NCBI GenBank assembly: GCA_001464615.1
Contig: LNFI01000001.1
Location: forward strand, 1-64,000
Origin: Sphingomonadales bacterium Ga0077557
GTDB lineage: Bacteria > Pseudomonadota > Alphaproteobacteria > Sphingomonadales > Sphingomonadaceae
Direction of reading: 5' to 3'
DNA length: 64,000 nt
Within the stretch, counting starts at the first letter, position 1. The number at the start of each line of letters is the position of its first letter. A model generated the notes under the pieces. That model was given only the letters and a program-made list of their open reading frames with translations, had not been told where the DNA came from and made no database searches. The position numbers and the translations under genes were made by a program. This document shows positions 9,230 to 17,112 of this stretch, one piece after another.

Positions 9230-9243
9230 CGGGTTAACTCAGT

Positions 9244-9609
9244 TCAAGCCACGCCGACGATTTGCAATTTGCTTTCCAGCGTTTCGCGATCAAACGGCTT
9301 CATGACATATTCGTCTGCGCCGGCTTCGATCGCCGCGCGAATATACGCCATGCCATTTTCAGTGGTGCAGAACACAACCTTGGGTCGGTGCGAGACCGCA
9401 CTTTCGCGAAGGGCGCGCAAGAAATCCATGCCGCTCATCACCGGCATGTTCCAATCGAGCAAGATGACATCGGGCGCCGACTTCAGGCAACTTTCCAGCG
9501 CTTCACGGCCATCGCCAGCCTCTGAAACTTCGAAATTCAATGTTTCGAGGATGTGGCGGGCGACCTTGCGGATCACCTTTGAATCATCGACCACTAGGCA
9601 GGTCTTCAT
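9244..9609 (-). CDS. cheY: Chemotaxis response regulator CheY
   Basis: A 121-residue single receiver domain with the acidic pair D8-D9, phospho-acceptor D52 (LLDWNMPVMSG), the switch Thr in FCTTEN and K104-P in VMKPFD. It carries the phosphoryl signal from CheA, normally to the flagellar switch; no flagellar genes are in the window. It lies 15 bp upstream of cheB and 73 bp downstream of cheW. Confidence 0.93.
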   Translation of the reverse strand: MKTCLVVDDSKVIRKVARHILETLNFEVSEAGDGREALESCLKSAPDVILLDWNMPVMSGMDFLRALRESAVSHRPKVVFCTTENGMAYIRAAIEAGADEYVMKPFDRETLESKLQIVGVA

Positions 9610-9681
9610 TATTCTTACCCCGTTGAATGCCTTTGGGTGATTAGTGCACTAAAAACGTAAGCGGAGCGTTAAGCGATGCGA

Positions 9682-10110
9682 TCAAGCCGCGATCGCGATT
9701 CCGGGTATGAGCGCACGCAGGTTGACGACCAGCAACGGATCCCCATCGCGATTGACGATCCCGCAGCCGGCCTTTGCCCATCCCCCATCCACGACGATGC
9801 CACTGGCCAGCGGCGCGACACTGAAGGGGGCAACGTCTTCCAGGGCGTCGACCAAGACAGCGTAATGATGCCCTTCGACCAGCGTGATGACCGCGCGGGT
9901 GGGGCTGATTTCGGCAGGTGGAAGGCCAAGAGCGGCGCAGGTATCGATCACCATCACCACCCGGCTGCGCAGCGCTGCCAGTCCACGCACTTCTGCGGCA
10001 GCGCGGGGGATCGGGGTGATTTCACCGATATCGACGACCGATTCGACTTGATCGGATGCAATCGCCACTGTTCGGCCGGCGATGCGGGCAATAAGGAACA
10101 AATCCGCCAT
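9682..10110 (-). CDS. cheW: Chemotaxis coupling protein CheW
   Basis: A 142-residue protein made only of a CheW/SH3-like domain: VAIASDQVESVVDIGEITPIP, then the conserved VRGLAALRSRVVMVIDT. It bridges chemoreceptors and CheA. It starts 3 bp after the cheA stop, so translation is probably coupled. Confidence 0.92.
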   Translation of the reverse strand: MADLFLIARIAGRTVAIASDQVESVVDIGEITPIPRAAAEVRGLAALRSRVVMVIDTCAALGLPPAEISPTRAVITLVEGHHYAVLVDALEDVAPFSVAPLASGIVVDGGWAKAGCGIVNRDGDPLLVVNLRALIPGIAIAA

Positions 10111-10112
10111 CT

Positions 10113-12452
10113 TCAGCCCCTTCCGCCAGCGTGACGTTTTGCCAATGCCGCCAATAACCCGTCCCGATCATAGCGATAAACGCTGTCGTCGGCGGTGCTT
10201 GGCGGCTTGGGATCAGCGCGCAGCCGCACGATTGGCGCATTGCCAACCGCAACCGAATCATCGCTATCCATCGCCAGGGCAATGGCCACGGCCTCGCCTG
10301 GCTTGATCTTTGTCACGACCTTATACCCGGCATTTTCGAGCACTGGCCGCAAGAATTGCTCCATCCATTGAGCTTCATCGCCAGCGAGCAGGCACAGCGC
10401 CTGACCAGCGGTCTTCGAACCAGGATCGGCATGGGCGGCGAACAACCAATAAATGTCGAGCACCTCGACTTGCTCACCATCAATCGCCACGACGCCAGCG
10501 ATCGGCCCTGCGATCCGAGCGGGGACCATTGGTTCTGTGAGGGAAACGATGTCGAGCGCATCGGCAATCGCATAGCCAATTTCGGTGCGACCATCCGCCA
10601 ACCGCAGCACCGAAATCTCGGTTCGGGCGGCGATGAGGTCATCCGCATTGGCCACCCCGGCGAGCGGCACAATGGCATCGTCAATGGACAGGCGCAGCTG
10701 ACCGGCGGAGCGGCGCACCGCGTCGCTTGATGCCAGTTCGACGCGTTCGACAATATCCAGCGGTACGGCGCGGCGCGCACCGTCAAGATCAAGGAACAAC
10801 AGCACCGACATCGCCTGTGCGGCCTGGTCGTCAATGCCATCGTCATCATCGCCGACAATGACATCGCGGCTGAACTGCAGCCCGGCTTCGGCAGCAAGTC
10901 CCGCGCAATCGAGCAGCAACATCGGTCGTCCGCTATCGGGCAATGTCTGCCCCGCATAAAGCCCAGTGGCCATCACAATCGGCGGCGCCGGCTTGATCAC
11001 AAGCTCTTCGGTATCGAGCACTTCATCGACCGCTAAGGCAAAGCTGCCCCCAGCCACGCTGACAATGGCCAGCATCCGGATCGCCACAGGGTCATCGCGC
11101 AGGCGCAATATCTGGCATAACGGCACCAAGGGCAAACGGCGGTCGCGCACGGTCGCGACTGGCGTATCGCCGAGCATATCGACCCGCACCGCATCGCCGC
11201 GCACCGTTACAATTTCTTCGATGGATTGCCGCGAAACCACAAAGCGCTGGCCTGCAGCGCCGACCACGATTGTCGAGATGATCGACAAGGTCAGCGGGAC
11301 ATGGATAGCGATGCACAGGCCCTTGCCCGGCCGGTTAATCAATTCAACGCGGCCGCCAATCTGCTCAATATTGGCGCGGACCACATCCATGCCGACCCCG
11401 CGACCGGAAATGGCCGTCACTTCGTTCTTGCTCGACAGGCCAGGCGCAAAAACCAGATCGAGCTTGGCGCGCTCGGGCAAGGCGCGCAGTTCAGCTTCGC
11501 TGCGTTCCCCAGTAGCGGCCATCTTAACAATGAGGCGCTCGACATCGATGCCGCGCCCGTCATCGACGACTTCAACGATAATCTGGTTGCCCGATTGCCG
11601 GGCGGCGACTGAAAGCCGACCATTTTGTCGTTTGCCCACAGCGACACGCTCGGCGGCTGTTTCCAGGCCGTGGTCGATCGCGTTGCGGATGATGTGGACC
11701 AAGGGATCACGCATCATCTCGATCATCTCGCGATCAAGCTCAACATCGGACCCGTCAATCTGCAGCACGACGCTTTTGCCGAGTTCCGCCGCTGTATCGC
11801 GCACCATCCGCGGTAGCGCCGAGAACAAGGCGTCAATCTTTTGCATGCGGGTGCGCGTGACCGTATCGCGCATTTCCGAAACGGTGTGGGACAATCGATC
11901 GAGGGCGGCCTCAATCGCCGGATCGACGGCTTCATCGCGCAAGCGCCGCGCCAATTCATTGCGCGCCAACACCATGTCCGACATGCCGCTCATCATCATG
12001 TCGAGCAAATCGACGCTCAACCTTACGCTGCGCGTGGGCGCGCGCTGAATGATCGTGGTTGGCATTTGGGCTGCCGCGACCTCTGCGCCCTTGTCGAGCG
12101 CGGCAATCAGCAAGTCTTCGCCCGAATCATCAAGCGAAGCGCCGACATCGATCGCCTCGATGATTTCGCCGATACGATCCACAATGGCGAGCACGGCATT
12201 GACCAACGCAGTATCCGGCGTCCGCTCCCCCGAGCGGACCGCCGACAGCACATCTTCGGCAGCATGGCTCAATCGGCTGAGGCGGGGCAGATCGAGGAAG
12301 CCGCAGCTTCCCTTCACGGTATGAACAAACCGGAAAATCGCATCCAGGCGCGCGCGATCCGACGGATCGGCCTCCCACATCACGATTTCCCCCGCGAGCG
12401 CTTCCAGCGTCTCACGGGTTTCAGCGATGAATTCTTGCAGAAGATCGTCCAT
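10113..12452 (-). CDS. cheA: Chemotaxis histidine kinase CheA with extra C-terminal domains
   Basis: A 779-residue kinase. The HPt domain (1-110) has the phospho-acceptor His44 in FVHTVKGSCGFL. The P2 domain appears absent, with only a short linker before the P3 dimerisation helices (about 145-205). The P4 ATPase carries HIIRNAIDHGLE, DDGRGID and GRGVGMDVV. A first CheW-like P5 domain follows (about 385-520), then a second CheW-like domain (about 545-665). A final region (about 675-779) looks receiver-like but lacks the acidic pocket. It phosphorylates CheY and CheB in response to receptors. It is the main gene of the operon and is preceded by chpT. Confidence 0.93.
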   Translation of the reverse strand: MDDLLQEFIAETRETLEALAGEIVMWEADPSDRARLDAIFRFVHTVKGSCGFLDLPRLSRLSHAAEDVLSAVRSGERTPDTALVNAVLAIVDRIGEIIEAIDVGASLDDSGEDLLIAALDKGAEVAAAQMPTTIIQRAPTRSVRLSVDLLDMMMSGMSDMVLARNELARRLRDEAVDPAIEAALDRLSHTVSEMRDTVTRTRMQKIDALFSALPRMVRDTAAELGKSVVLQIDGSDVELDREMIEMMRDPLVHIIRNAIDHGLETAAERVAVGKRQNGRLSVAARQSGNQIIVEVVDDGRGIDVERLIVKMAATGERSEAELRALPERAKLDLVFAPGLSSKNEVTAISGRGVGMDVVRANIEQIGGRVELINRPGKGLCIAIHVPLTLSIISTIVVGAAGQRFVVSRQSIEEIVTVRGDAVRVDMLGDTPVATVRDRRLPLVPLCQILRLRDDPVAIRMLAIVSVAGGSFALAVDEVLDTEELVIKPAPPIVMATGLYAGQTLPDSGRPMLLLDCAGLAAEAGLQFSRDVIVGDDDDGIDDQAAQAMSVLLFLDLDGARRAVPLDIVERVELASSDAVRRSAGQLRLSIDDAIVPLAGVANADDLIAARTEISVLRLADGRTEIGYAIADALDIVSLTEPMVPARIAGPIAGVVAIDGEQVEVLDIYWLFAAHADPGSKTAGQALCLLAGDEAQWMEQFLRPVLENAGYKVVTKIKPGEAVAIALAMDSDDSVAVGNAPIVRLRADPKPPSTADDSVYRYDRDGLLAALAKRHAGGRG

Positions 12453-12513
12453 GGGCCCCCGATATGCCTCTACCGGCGGGGTAACTCATGACGATGAGCA
12501 GTTAATTTGCAGT

Positions 12514-13158
12514 TTACCGCGCGCGAAAAGCTGCACCAAACAGCAATACGGGCGCATCGGGATCAGAAATCTTCACTTCTCCGCCGCCTTCAGCCACCAG
12601 CGCTTGAACAAGATAGGCTGCTGCTGCCCGCGGCGTAATGACCGTATCGGGGCTCGCCCCAAGCAAGGCAGTGCGCAATTCGCTGTCGAGCACGATGCGG
12701 GGGCCATCGCCACGGACGACGATTTCGACCATCCCGTCAACGACTTCAGCGCCAATATCCAGCTGGCCGCCACGAATCAGCGCATCGCCGGCGATCAGCG
12801 CCAGATTGAGCAATACCTTGATCGCTGGCTTGGGCAGCACCGCATCCTCGACCATCCAGCCAAGCGAAACGCGGTGATTGTCACCAAACAGCCCCTCGAT
12901 CGCGGCCCGCGCTTCCCGCGAGTCGACCGTCTCGCCAAAGCCACCTGCCGCCCCGAATGCGAGCCGGAAGAATTTCAGCTTATTGGCGGACGCGCGGGCG
13001 CTTTCGCTCAACAGCTCAAGGCAGCGATTGCGCATTTCCGGGTCATGCTCGTCGGCAAGCAGCTCCAGCCCATTGTTGAGCGCGCCAACCGGGCTCAGCA
13101 GATCATGGCACAAGCGCGAGCATAACAGGCTGGCGAAATCGACCGGGCTGATCGTCAT
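12514..13158 (-). CDS. chpT: ChpT-like histidine phosphotransferase
   Basis: A 214-residue protein. The phospho-acceptor His18 sits in SRLCHDLLSPVGALNNGLEL, the four-helix-bundle motif of ChpT, followed by a degenerate ATPase-like C-terminal domain (from about residue 85). ChpT passes phosphate from the hybrid kinase CckA to CtrA and CpdR in alphaproteobacterial cell-cycle control. ATG 13158 is chosen for the family-like start; an upstream ATG at 13218 would add 20 residues and overlap the JAMM gene. It heads the che operon, 61 bp before cheA. Confidence 0.85.
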   Translation of the reverse strand: MTISPVDFASLLCSRLCHDLLSPVGALNNGLELLADEHDPEMRNRCLELLSESARASANKLKFFRLAFGAAGGFGETVDSREARAAIEGLFGDNHRVSLGWMVEDAVLPKPAIKVLLNLALIAGDALIRGGQLDIGAEVVDGMVEIVVRGDGPRIVLDSELRTALLGASPDTVITPRAAAAYLVQALVAEGGGEVKISDPDAPVLLFGAAFRAR

Positions 13159-13214
13159 TGAAAAAGGGGCTCCAGACGGCGAGAATTTGTTGGTAAACGA
13201 GGCGATGCCGCCTC

Positions 13215-13652
13215 TCATGGCGAAGCGGCGGCAGCGGCGCAAGGCGCAGTAAGGCTAACGGGCACGCGATCAAAGCGTTCCAGCCCTGTCCCATCGCGCT
13301 TGGCCCGCCACAGCGTCGCTTCCCAGCCAGCAATGATGAGCCACAATTCGCCACCAATCGCCGCCGCCGCATCGACCGCTGAGGGCGCGGCAAGGCCGGT
13401 TGGATGCGAATGATAATGGCCGATCACCCTTGGCCCACCTGCGCGCATCGCTTTGTGGGCGGCAAACAGCGCCGCCGGATCGATCTCAAACGCAATCGAG
13501 GGGTCTGCCGCCACATTTCGGCAAGCTATCGCTGCTGATATCGCCGTGTCATCGCCAAACAGCAGTCCGCATATCTCTGCGGACGGCGATTGCGCTGCCT
13601 CCGCCAGCAATCGATCCAGCACGCTTCTTGAAATTCCAACGCCGCTTTCCAT
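13215..13652 (-). CDS. M67-family JAMM metallopeptidase
   Basis: A 145-residue JAB/MPN domain with E26 in SAEICGLLFG and the zinc motif HxH-x7-S-x2-D (GHYHSHPTGLAAPSAVDA). Proteins of this size are isopeptidase-like enzymes; some bacterial members process ubiquitin-like sulfur carriers, but no such substrate gene is adjacent. It is divergent from the pseudouridine synthase, with only 11 bp between the two start codons, so each promoter must lie in the other gene's coding region. The C-terminal end is alanine-rich. Confidence 0.87.
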   Translation of the reverse strand: MESGVGISRSVLDRLLAEAAQSPSAEICGLLFGDDTAISAAIACRNVAADPSIAFEIDPAALFAAHKAMRAGGPRVIGHYHSHPTGLAAPSAVDAAAAIGGELWLIIAGWEATLWRAKRDGTGLERFDRVPVSLTAPCAAAAASP

Positions 13653-13663
13653 ATCCGGCAGAC

Positions 13664-14620
13664 ATGGACCGGGGGGCAGAAATCATTCAAGTGCGGATTG
13701 CAGGCATCGCCGATGGGCTTCGCCTCGACCGCGCGCTTGCCGACGCCGCGCCGATGCTTTCCCGCGAGCGATTAAAGGCACTGATCACCGCTGGCAATGT
13801 TGCTGACGAAGCGGGCCTGCAAGCCCGCGATCCATCACGCAAGGCCGTTGGTGGTCAGCTGTTCAACGTGACCCTGCCCGCCCCTGTCCCGCTCGACAAC
13901 GCCGCGCAGGATATCGCGCTCAATATCGTCTATGAGGACGAGCATCTCATCGTCATCGACAAGCAGGCCGGGCTGGTTGTCCATCCGGCAGCGGGCAATC
14001 TTGATGGCACCCTGGTCAACGCGCTGCTGCATCACTGCGCCGGGCAATTGTCCGGCATTGGCGGCGTCGCGCGGCCGGGCATCGTCCACCGGATCGATAA
14101 GGATACATCCGGCCTGATGGTCGCCGCCAAATCCGATGCCGCCCATCTAGGGCTTGCCGCGCAGTTCGCCGCGCATTCGATTGATCGGCGGTATCTGGCG
14201 ATTGTCGCTGGCCGCCCCAATCCGTCCGAAGGCACCGTCGATGCGCCGCTCGCCCGATCGGCGTCGAACCGGAAGAAAATCGCGATCGTCAGCGGCGGCA
14301 AGCATGCAATCACCCATTACCGGATGATCCGCCCCTTGCGCGAAGCGGCACTGGTCGAATGTCGGCTGGAAACGGGCCGCACTCACCAGGTGCGTGTGCA
14401 CATGGCCTCGATTGGCCATGCCCTGCTCGGTGATCCCGTCTATGGCCGAACAAAAGCGGCGCACCGCGCGTTGTTGGACGAGCTCGCCTTTAACCGACAG
14501 GCACTGCACGCCGCTCGTTTGGGATTCATTCATCCGGTTAAAAGTAACGCTTTGGCGTTTGAAAGCGAAATACCTGCCGACATGCAGGCACTCTTGGGTA
14601 CACTCATTGGTCTAGGTTGA
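13664..14620 (+). CDS. RluA-family 23S rRNA pseudouridine synthase (RluD-like)
   Basis: A 318-residue enzyme with an N-terminal S4 domain (LRLDRALADAAPMLSRERLKALI) and a catalytic domain with the nucleophile Asp in GIVHRIDKDTSGLMV. VIDKQAGLVVHPAAG and ETGRTHQVRVHM are family hallmarks. It converts specific uridines of rRNA to pseudouridine. ATG 13664 gives the normal length; the open frame upstream runs antisense through the JAMM gene and is spurious. It is followed by rpoH after 52 bp. Confidence 0.92.
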   Translation: MDRGAEIIQVRIAGIADGLRLDRALADAAPMLSRERLKALITAGNVADEAGLQARDPSRKAVGGQLFNVTLPAPVPLDNAAQDIALNIVYEDEHLIVIDKQAGLVVHPAAGNLDGTLVNALLHHCAGQLSGIGGVARPGIVHRIDKDTSGLMVAAKSDAAHLGLAAQFAAHSIDRRYLAIVAGRPNPSEGTVDAPLARSASNRKKIAIVSGGKHAITHYRMIRPLREAALVECRLETGRTHQVRVHMASIGHALLGDPVYGRTKAAHRALLDELAFNRQALHAARLGFIHPVKSNALAFESEIPADMQALLGTLIGLG

Positions 14621-14672
14621 TGCGCTTTTCGGTCCACGGTACTTTGAGCGCACGGATAAGGGAGATTTGATC

Positions 14673-15578
14673 ATGGCAAGCGGCAGCAACGTCCCAGCGA
14701 CGATTCCCGCCCTCGGCGGCGAGGCGAGTCTCAATCGCTATCTCGCGGAGATCAAGAAATTCCCCATCCTCGCGCCCGAGCAGGAATATATGCTCGCCAA
14801 GCGCTTTGAGGAGCATGGCGATACCGATGCGGCGGCGCAGCTCGTCACATCGCATCTTCGCCTCGTGGCGAAGATCGCGATGGGCTATCGCGGCTATGGC
14901 CTGCCGGTCAGCGAGTTGATTTCCGAGGGCAATATCGGCCTGATGCAGGGCGTGAAGAAGTTTGAGGCTGATCGCGGCTTCCGGCTTGCCACCTATGCAA
15001 TGTGGTGGATCCGCGCATCGATCCAGGAATTCATTCTGCGCAGCTGGTCGCTGGTCAAGATGGGCACCACCGCGGCGCAGAAGAAGCTGTTCTTCAATCT
15101 GCGCCGGATGAAGGCCAAGCTTGACGCTTTCGAGGATGGCGATCTGAAGCCCGAGGATCTCGCCAAGATCGCCAAGGATCTGGGCGTCACCGAAGAAGAG
15201 GTGACGAGCATGAACCGCCGCATGGCGATGGGCGGGGATACCTCGCTCAACGTGCCGATGCGCGAGGATGGCGAGGGCCAGTGGCAGGATTGGCTCGCCG
15301 ACGATGCCCCGCTGCAGGATGCCGTCGTTGCCGAGGCACAGGAAGCCGATGTTCGGCATACCATGCTCGTTTCTGCCATGGACGATCTGAACGAGCGCGA
15401 AAAACATATCCTGACCGAGCGTCGGCTGACCGACGACCCCAAGACGCTGGAGGAACTGAGCCAGGTCTATGGCGTCAGCCGCGAACGCGTCCGCCAGATC
15501 GAGGTCCGCGCCTTTGAAAAGCTGCAAAAGGCAATGATGCGGCTGGCGGGGGAGAAACGGATGCTGGCAGCGTACTGA
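14673..15578 (+). CDS. rpoH: Heat-shock sigma factor RpoH (sigma-32)
   Basis: A 301-residue sigma-70-family factor. Region 2 ([18 protein letters not shown], then [17 protein letters not shown]) binds core polymerase and the -10 element; the RpoH box appears as [10 protein letters not shown]. Region 4 ([19 protein letters not shown]) binds the -35. It directs transcription of chaperone and protease genes. ATG 14673 is preferred, with GGGAG 8 bp upstream; a TTG at 14667 is the alternative. A strong intrinsic terminator lies 52 bp after the stop. Confidence 0.95.
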   Translation: MASGSNVPATIPALGGEASLNRYLAEIKKFPILAPEQEYMLAKRFEEHGDTDAAAQLVTSHLRLVAKIAMGYRGYGLPVSELISEGNIGLMQGVKKFEADRGFRLATYAMWWIRASIQEFILRSWSLVKMGTTAAQKKLFFNLRRMKAKLDAFEDGDLKPEDLAKIAKDLGVTEEEVTSMNRRMAMGGDTSLNVPMREDGEGQWQDWLADDAPLQDAVVAEAQEADVRHTMLVSAMDDLNEREKHILTERRLTDDPKTLEELSQVYGVSRERVRQIEVRAFEKLQKAMMRLAGEKRMLAAY

Positions 15579-15629
15579 TCCGGTACGCAACCACCCTCTT
15601 CGGGCTTGATTGCAGCCCGCCCGCATGCG

Positions 15630-15661
15630 ACCCGGTGGATCGATGATCCGCCGGGTTTTTT
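15630..15661 (+). terminator. Intrinsic terminator of rpoH overlapping the mtgA start
   Basis: ACCCGGTGGATC (15630-15641) pairs with GATCCGCCGGGT (15645-15656) in a 12-bp stem with one G-U pair and a 3-base loop. A run of T to 15661 completes an intrinsic terminator. The preferred mtgA start codon (15643-15645) starts in the loop, so the hairpin lies inside the first codons of mtgA. Confidence 0.8.
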
Positions 15662-16320
15662 CCATCTCTGCCAGAATCGTGCTGGGCTTCCTTTTGGTCT
15701 CCATCCTGTGGGTGGTGATCTACCGCTTTATCGCCCCACCCATCACCTTCACGATGATTGGCGATGCACTGGGCGGCCACCGCATCTCAAAAAGCTGGAT
15801 GCCACTATCGACCATCGATCCCGACATGGCCCGCGCTGCCATTGCCGGTGAGGATGGGCGCTTTTGCGAGCATCACGGCTTTGATTTCAGCGCAATCGAG
15901 CAGGCGATCGCCAAAAATGCGCGCGGCAAGCGCCTGCGCGGCGGCTCGACGATCAGCCAGCAGACCGCCAAGAACGCCTTTCTGTTCCAGGGCGGCGGCT
16001 ATGTCCGCAAGGCGTTCGAAGCCTATTTTACCGTGCTGATCGAAAATATCTGGGGCAAGCGGCGGATCATGGAGGTGTATCTGAACATCGCCGAGACGGG
16101 CATCGGCACCTATGGCGTCAATGCCGCATCGAAGCGCTATTTCGGGCATGATGCGTCGCGCCTGTCACCGTCCGAGGCCGGCCGGATTGCGGCGGTTCTG
16201 CCACTCCCCAAAAAGCGCGCCGCGATCGCGCCGACTGGATTCACCCGCCGCCACGGTAATTCAATAACGCGGCGCGTCGGCGTGGTGCGCAATGGCGGGC
16301 TGGATAGCTGCCTGCGTTAA
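15643..16320 (+). CDS. mtgA: Monofunctional peptidoglycan transglycosylase MtgA
   Basis: A 225-residue GT51 enzyme that polymerises glycan strands from lipid II. One N-terminal membrane anchor (about 8-30) is followed by the catalytic motifs: GEDGRFCEHHGFDF with the key Glu, RGGSTISQQTAKN, and KRRIMEVYLNIAETG. It has no transpeptidase domain. ATG 15643 starts in the loop of the rpoH terminator; an ATG at 15625 would add six residues and also read through the hairpin. Either way the gene needs transcription through, or a promoter near, that terminator. Confidence 0.9.
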   Translation: MIRRVFSISARIVLGFLLVSILWVVIYRFIAPPITFTMIGDALGGHRISKSWMPLSTIDPDMARAAIAGEDGRFCEHHGFDFSAIEQAIAKNARGKRLRGGSTISQQTAKNAFLFQGGGYVRKAFEAYFTVLIENIWGKRRIMEVYLNIAETGIGTYGVNAASKRYFGHDASRLSPSEAGRIAAVLPLPKKRAAIAPTGFTRRHGNSITRRVGVVRNGGLDSCLR

Positions 16321-16340
16321 AACCTAAACTGTGATGACTT

Positions 16341-16357
16341 TGGGTTGGACCAACCCA
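16341..16357. repeat. Short perfect hairpin after mtgA
   Basis: TGGGTTG and CAACCCA form a perfect 7-bp stem around a 3-base loop, 20 bp after the mtgA stop. No T run follows on either strand, so it is a weak terminator candidate at best. Confidence 0.4.
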
Positions 16358-16361
16358 TACG

Positions 16362-16430
16362 CCGTTCGCCCTGAGCGAAGTCGAAGGGCATGCGGAGCGT
16401 GTGGGCTTCGACTTCGCTCAGCCCGAACGG
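16362..16430. repeat. REP-like inverted repeat
   Basis: The left arm (16362-16389) and right arm (16403-16430) contain CTGAGCGAAGTCGAAG and its complement and can form a long stem with a few mismatches and a loop of about 13 bases. This core is a widespread palindromic intergenic repeat in sphingomonads. It lies between convergent mtgA and the small gene ending at 16481, where it could stop transcription from both sides. Confidence 0.75.
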
Positions 16431-16480
16431 GGGGCGAGGTTGAATCGACCTAACGTCATCCGACTCAAGCCCATATCTTC

Positions 16481-16714
16481 TTACTTGTTCGGGTCGACGG
16501 CCTTCTCAACCGCACCGCCAGCCTTCTCGGCACTGTCGCCAACATCTTTTGCGGCAGATGTCACCGCATCAGTGCGCAAATTATCGTTATTGGTCTGGTT
16601 GAGCACGAAATAGCCGGCGATTGCGAGCAGGATAACCAGTGCGAGCCCGATCATGAGCCCGGTGCCATTGCCGCTACGTTCGACGACGACGGTATTTGGT
16701 TGATTGTCTGCCAT
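16481..16714 (-). CDS. Small single-pass membrane protein, unknown function
   Basis: A 77-residue protein with a short polar N-terminus, one membrane helix (LMIGLALVILLAIAGYFVL, about 20-38) and an acidic, alanine-rich tail (AAKDVGDSAEKAGGAVEKA) that may form an amphipathic helix. I recognise no family. ATG 16714 is preceded by AGAGAAG. It follows ybaB by 64 bp in the same direction, in the place where recR often sits in other bacteria. Confidence 0.65.
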   Translation of the reverse strand: MADNQPNTVVVERSGNGTGLMIGLALVILLAIAGYFVLNQTNNDNLRTDAVTSAAKDVGDSAEKAGGAVEKAVDPNK

Positions 16715-16778
16715 GATGTTCTTCTCTGTTGAGTGACAGGAGAAGAACCTGAATCGCCGCGCTTTGTTCCTCGCGCCT

Positions 16779-17102
16779 TCAAAATGGCAGCTTGAACCCG
16801 GGCGGCAATGGCAATCCACTCGTCATCTTCGACATTTCGGCGTTTGATGCCGAATCAGCTTTTGCCCGCGCATCGTTGAGCGCCGCCGCGATCAGATCCT
16901 CCAGCATCTGCTTCTCGCCCGGCTGAAACAGCGAATCGTCGATCGACACGCCGATGATCCGCCCCTTGGCCGATGCCTTGACCTTGACGAGCCCGCCGCC
17001 CGCCACGCCTTCTACCTCGATATTGTCGAGATTGGCCTGCGCCTTTGCCAGCTCTGCCTGCACATTTTGCGCCATGGCCAGCATGTCTTCGATACCCTTC
17101 AT
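16779..17102 (-). CDS. ybaB: YbaB/EbfC nucleoid-associated protein
   Basis: A 107-residue protein with the family layout: an N-terminal helix (MLAMAQNVQAELAKAQANL), the strand segment VEGVAGGGLVKVKASAKG, and an AALNDARAKAD helix. It binds DNA as a dimer. It starts 10 bp after dnaX, the usual neighbour, and is surely cotranscribed. Confidence 0.93.
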   Translation of the reverse strand: MKGIEDMLAMAQNVQAELAKAQANLDNIEVEGVAGGGLVKVKASAKGRIIGVSIDDSLFQPGEKQMLEDLIAAALNDARAKADSASNAEMSKMTSGLPLPPGFKLPF

Positions 17103-17112
17103 CGCCCGTTCC

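Noticed and set aside
10966..12048. 360-codon open frame on the plus strand opposite cheA
   Set aside because: It is Ser/Arg/Thr-rich with no recognisable domain and lies fully inside cheA on the other strand, a common effect of high GC content.
13400..13663. Upstream extension of the pseudouridine synthase
   Set aside because: It is antisense to the JAMM peptidase coding sequence, and the protein from 13664 already has a complete S4 domain.
14604..15704. 366-codon minus-strand frame opposite rpoH
   Set aside because: It is a shadow of the conserved rpoH gene, with no start signal or family match.
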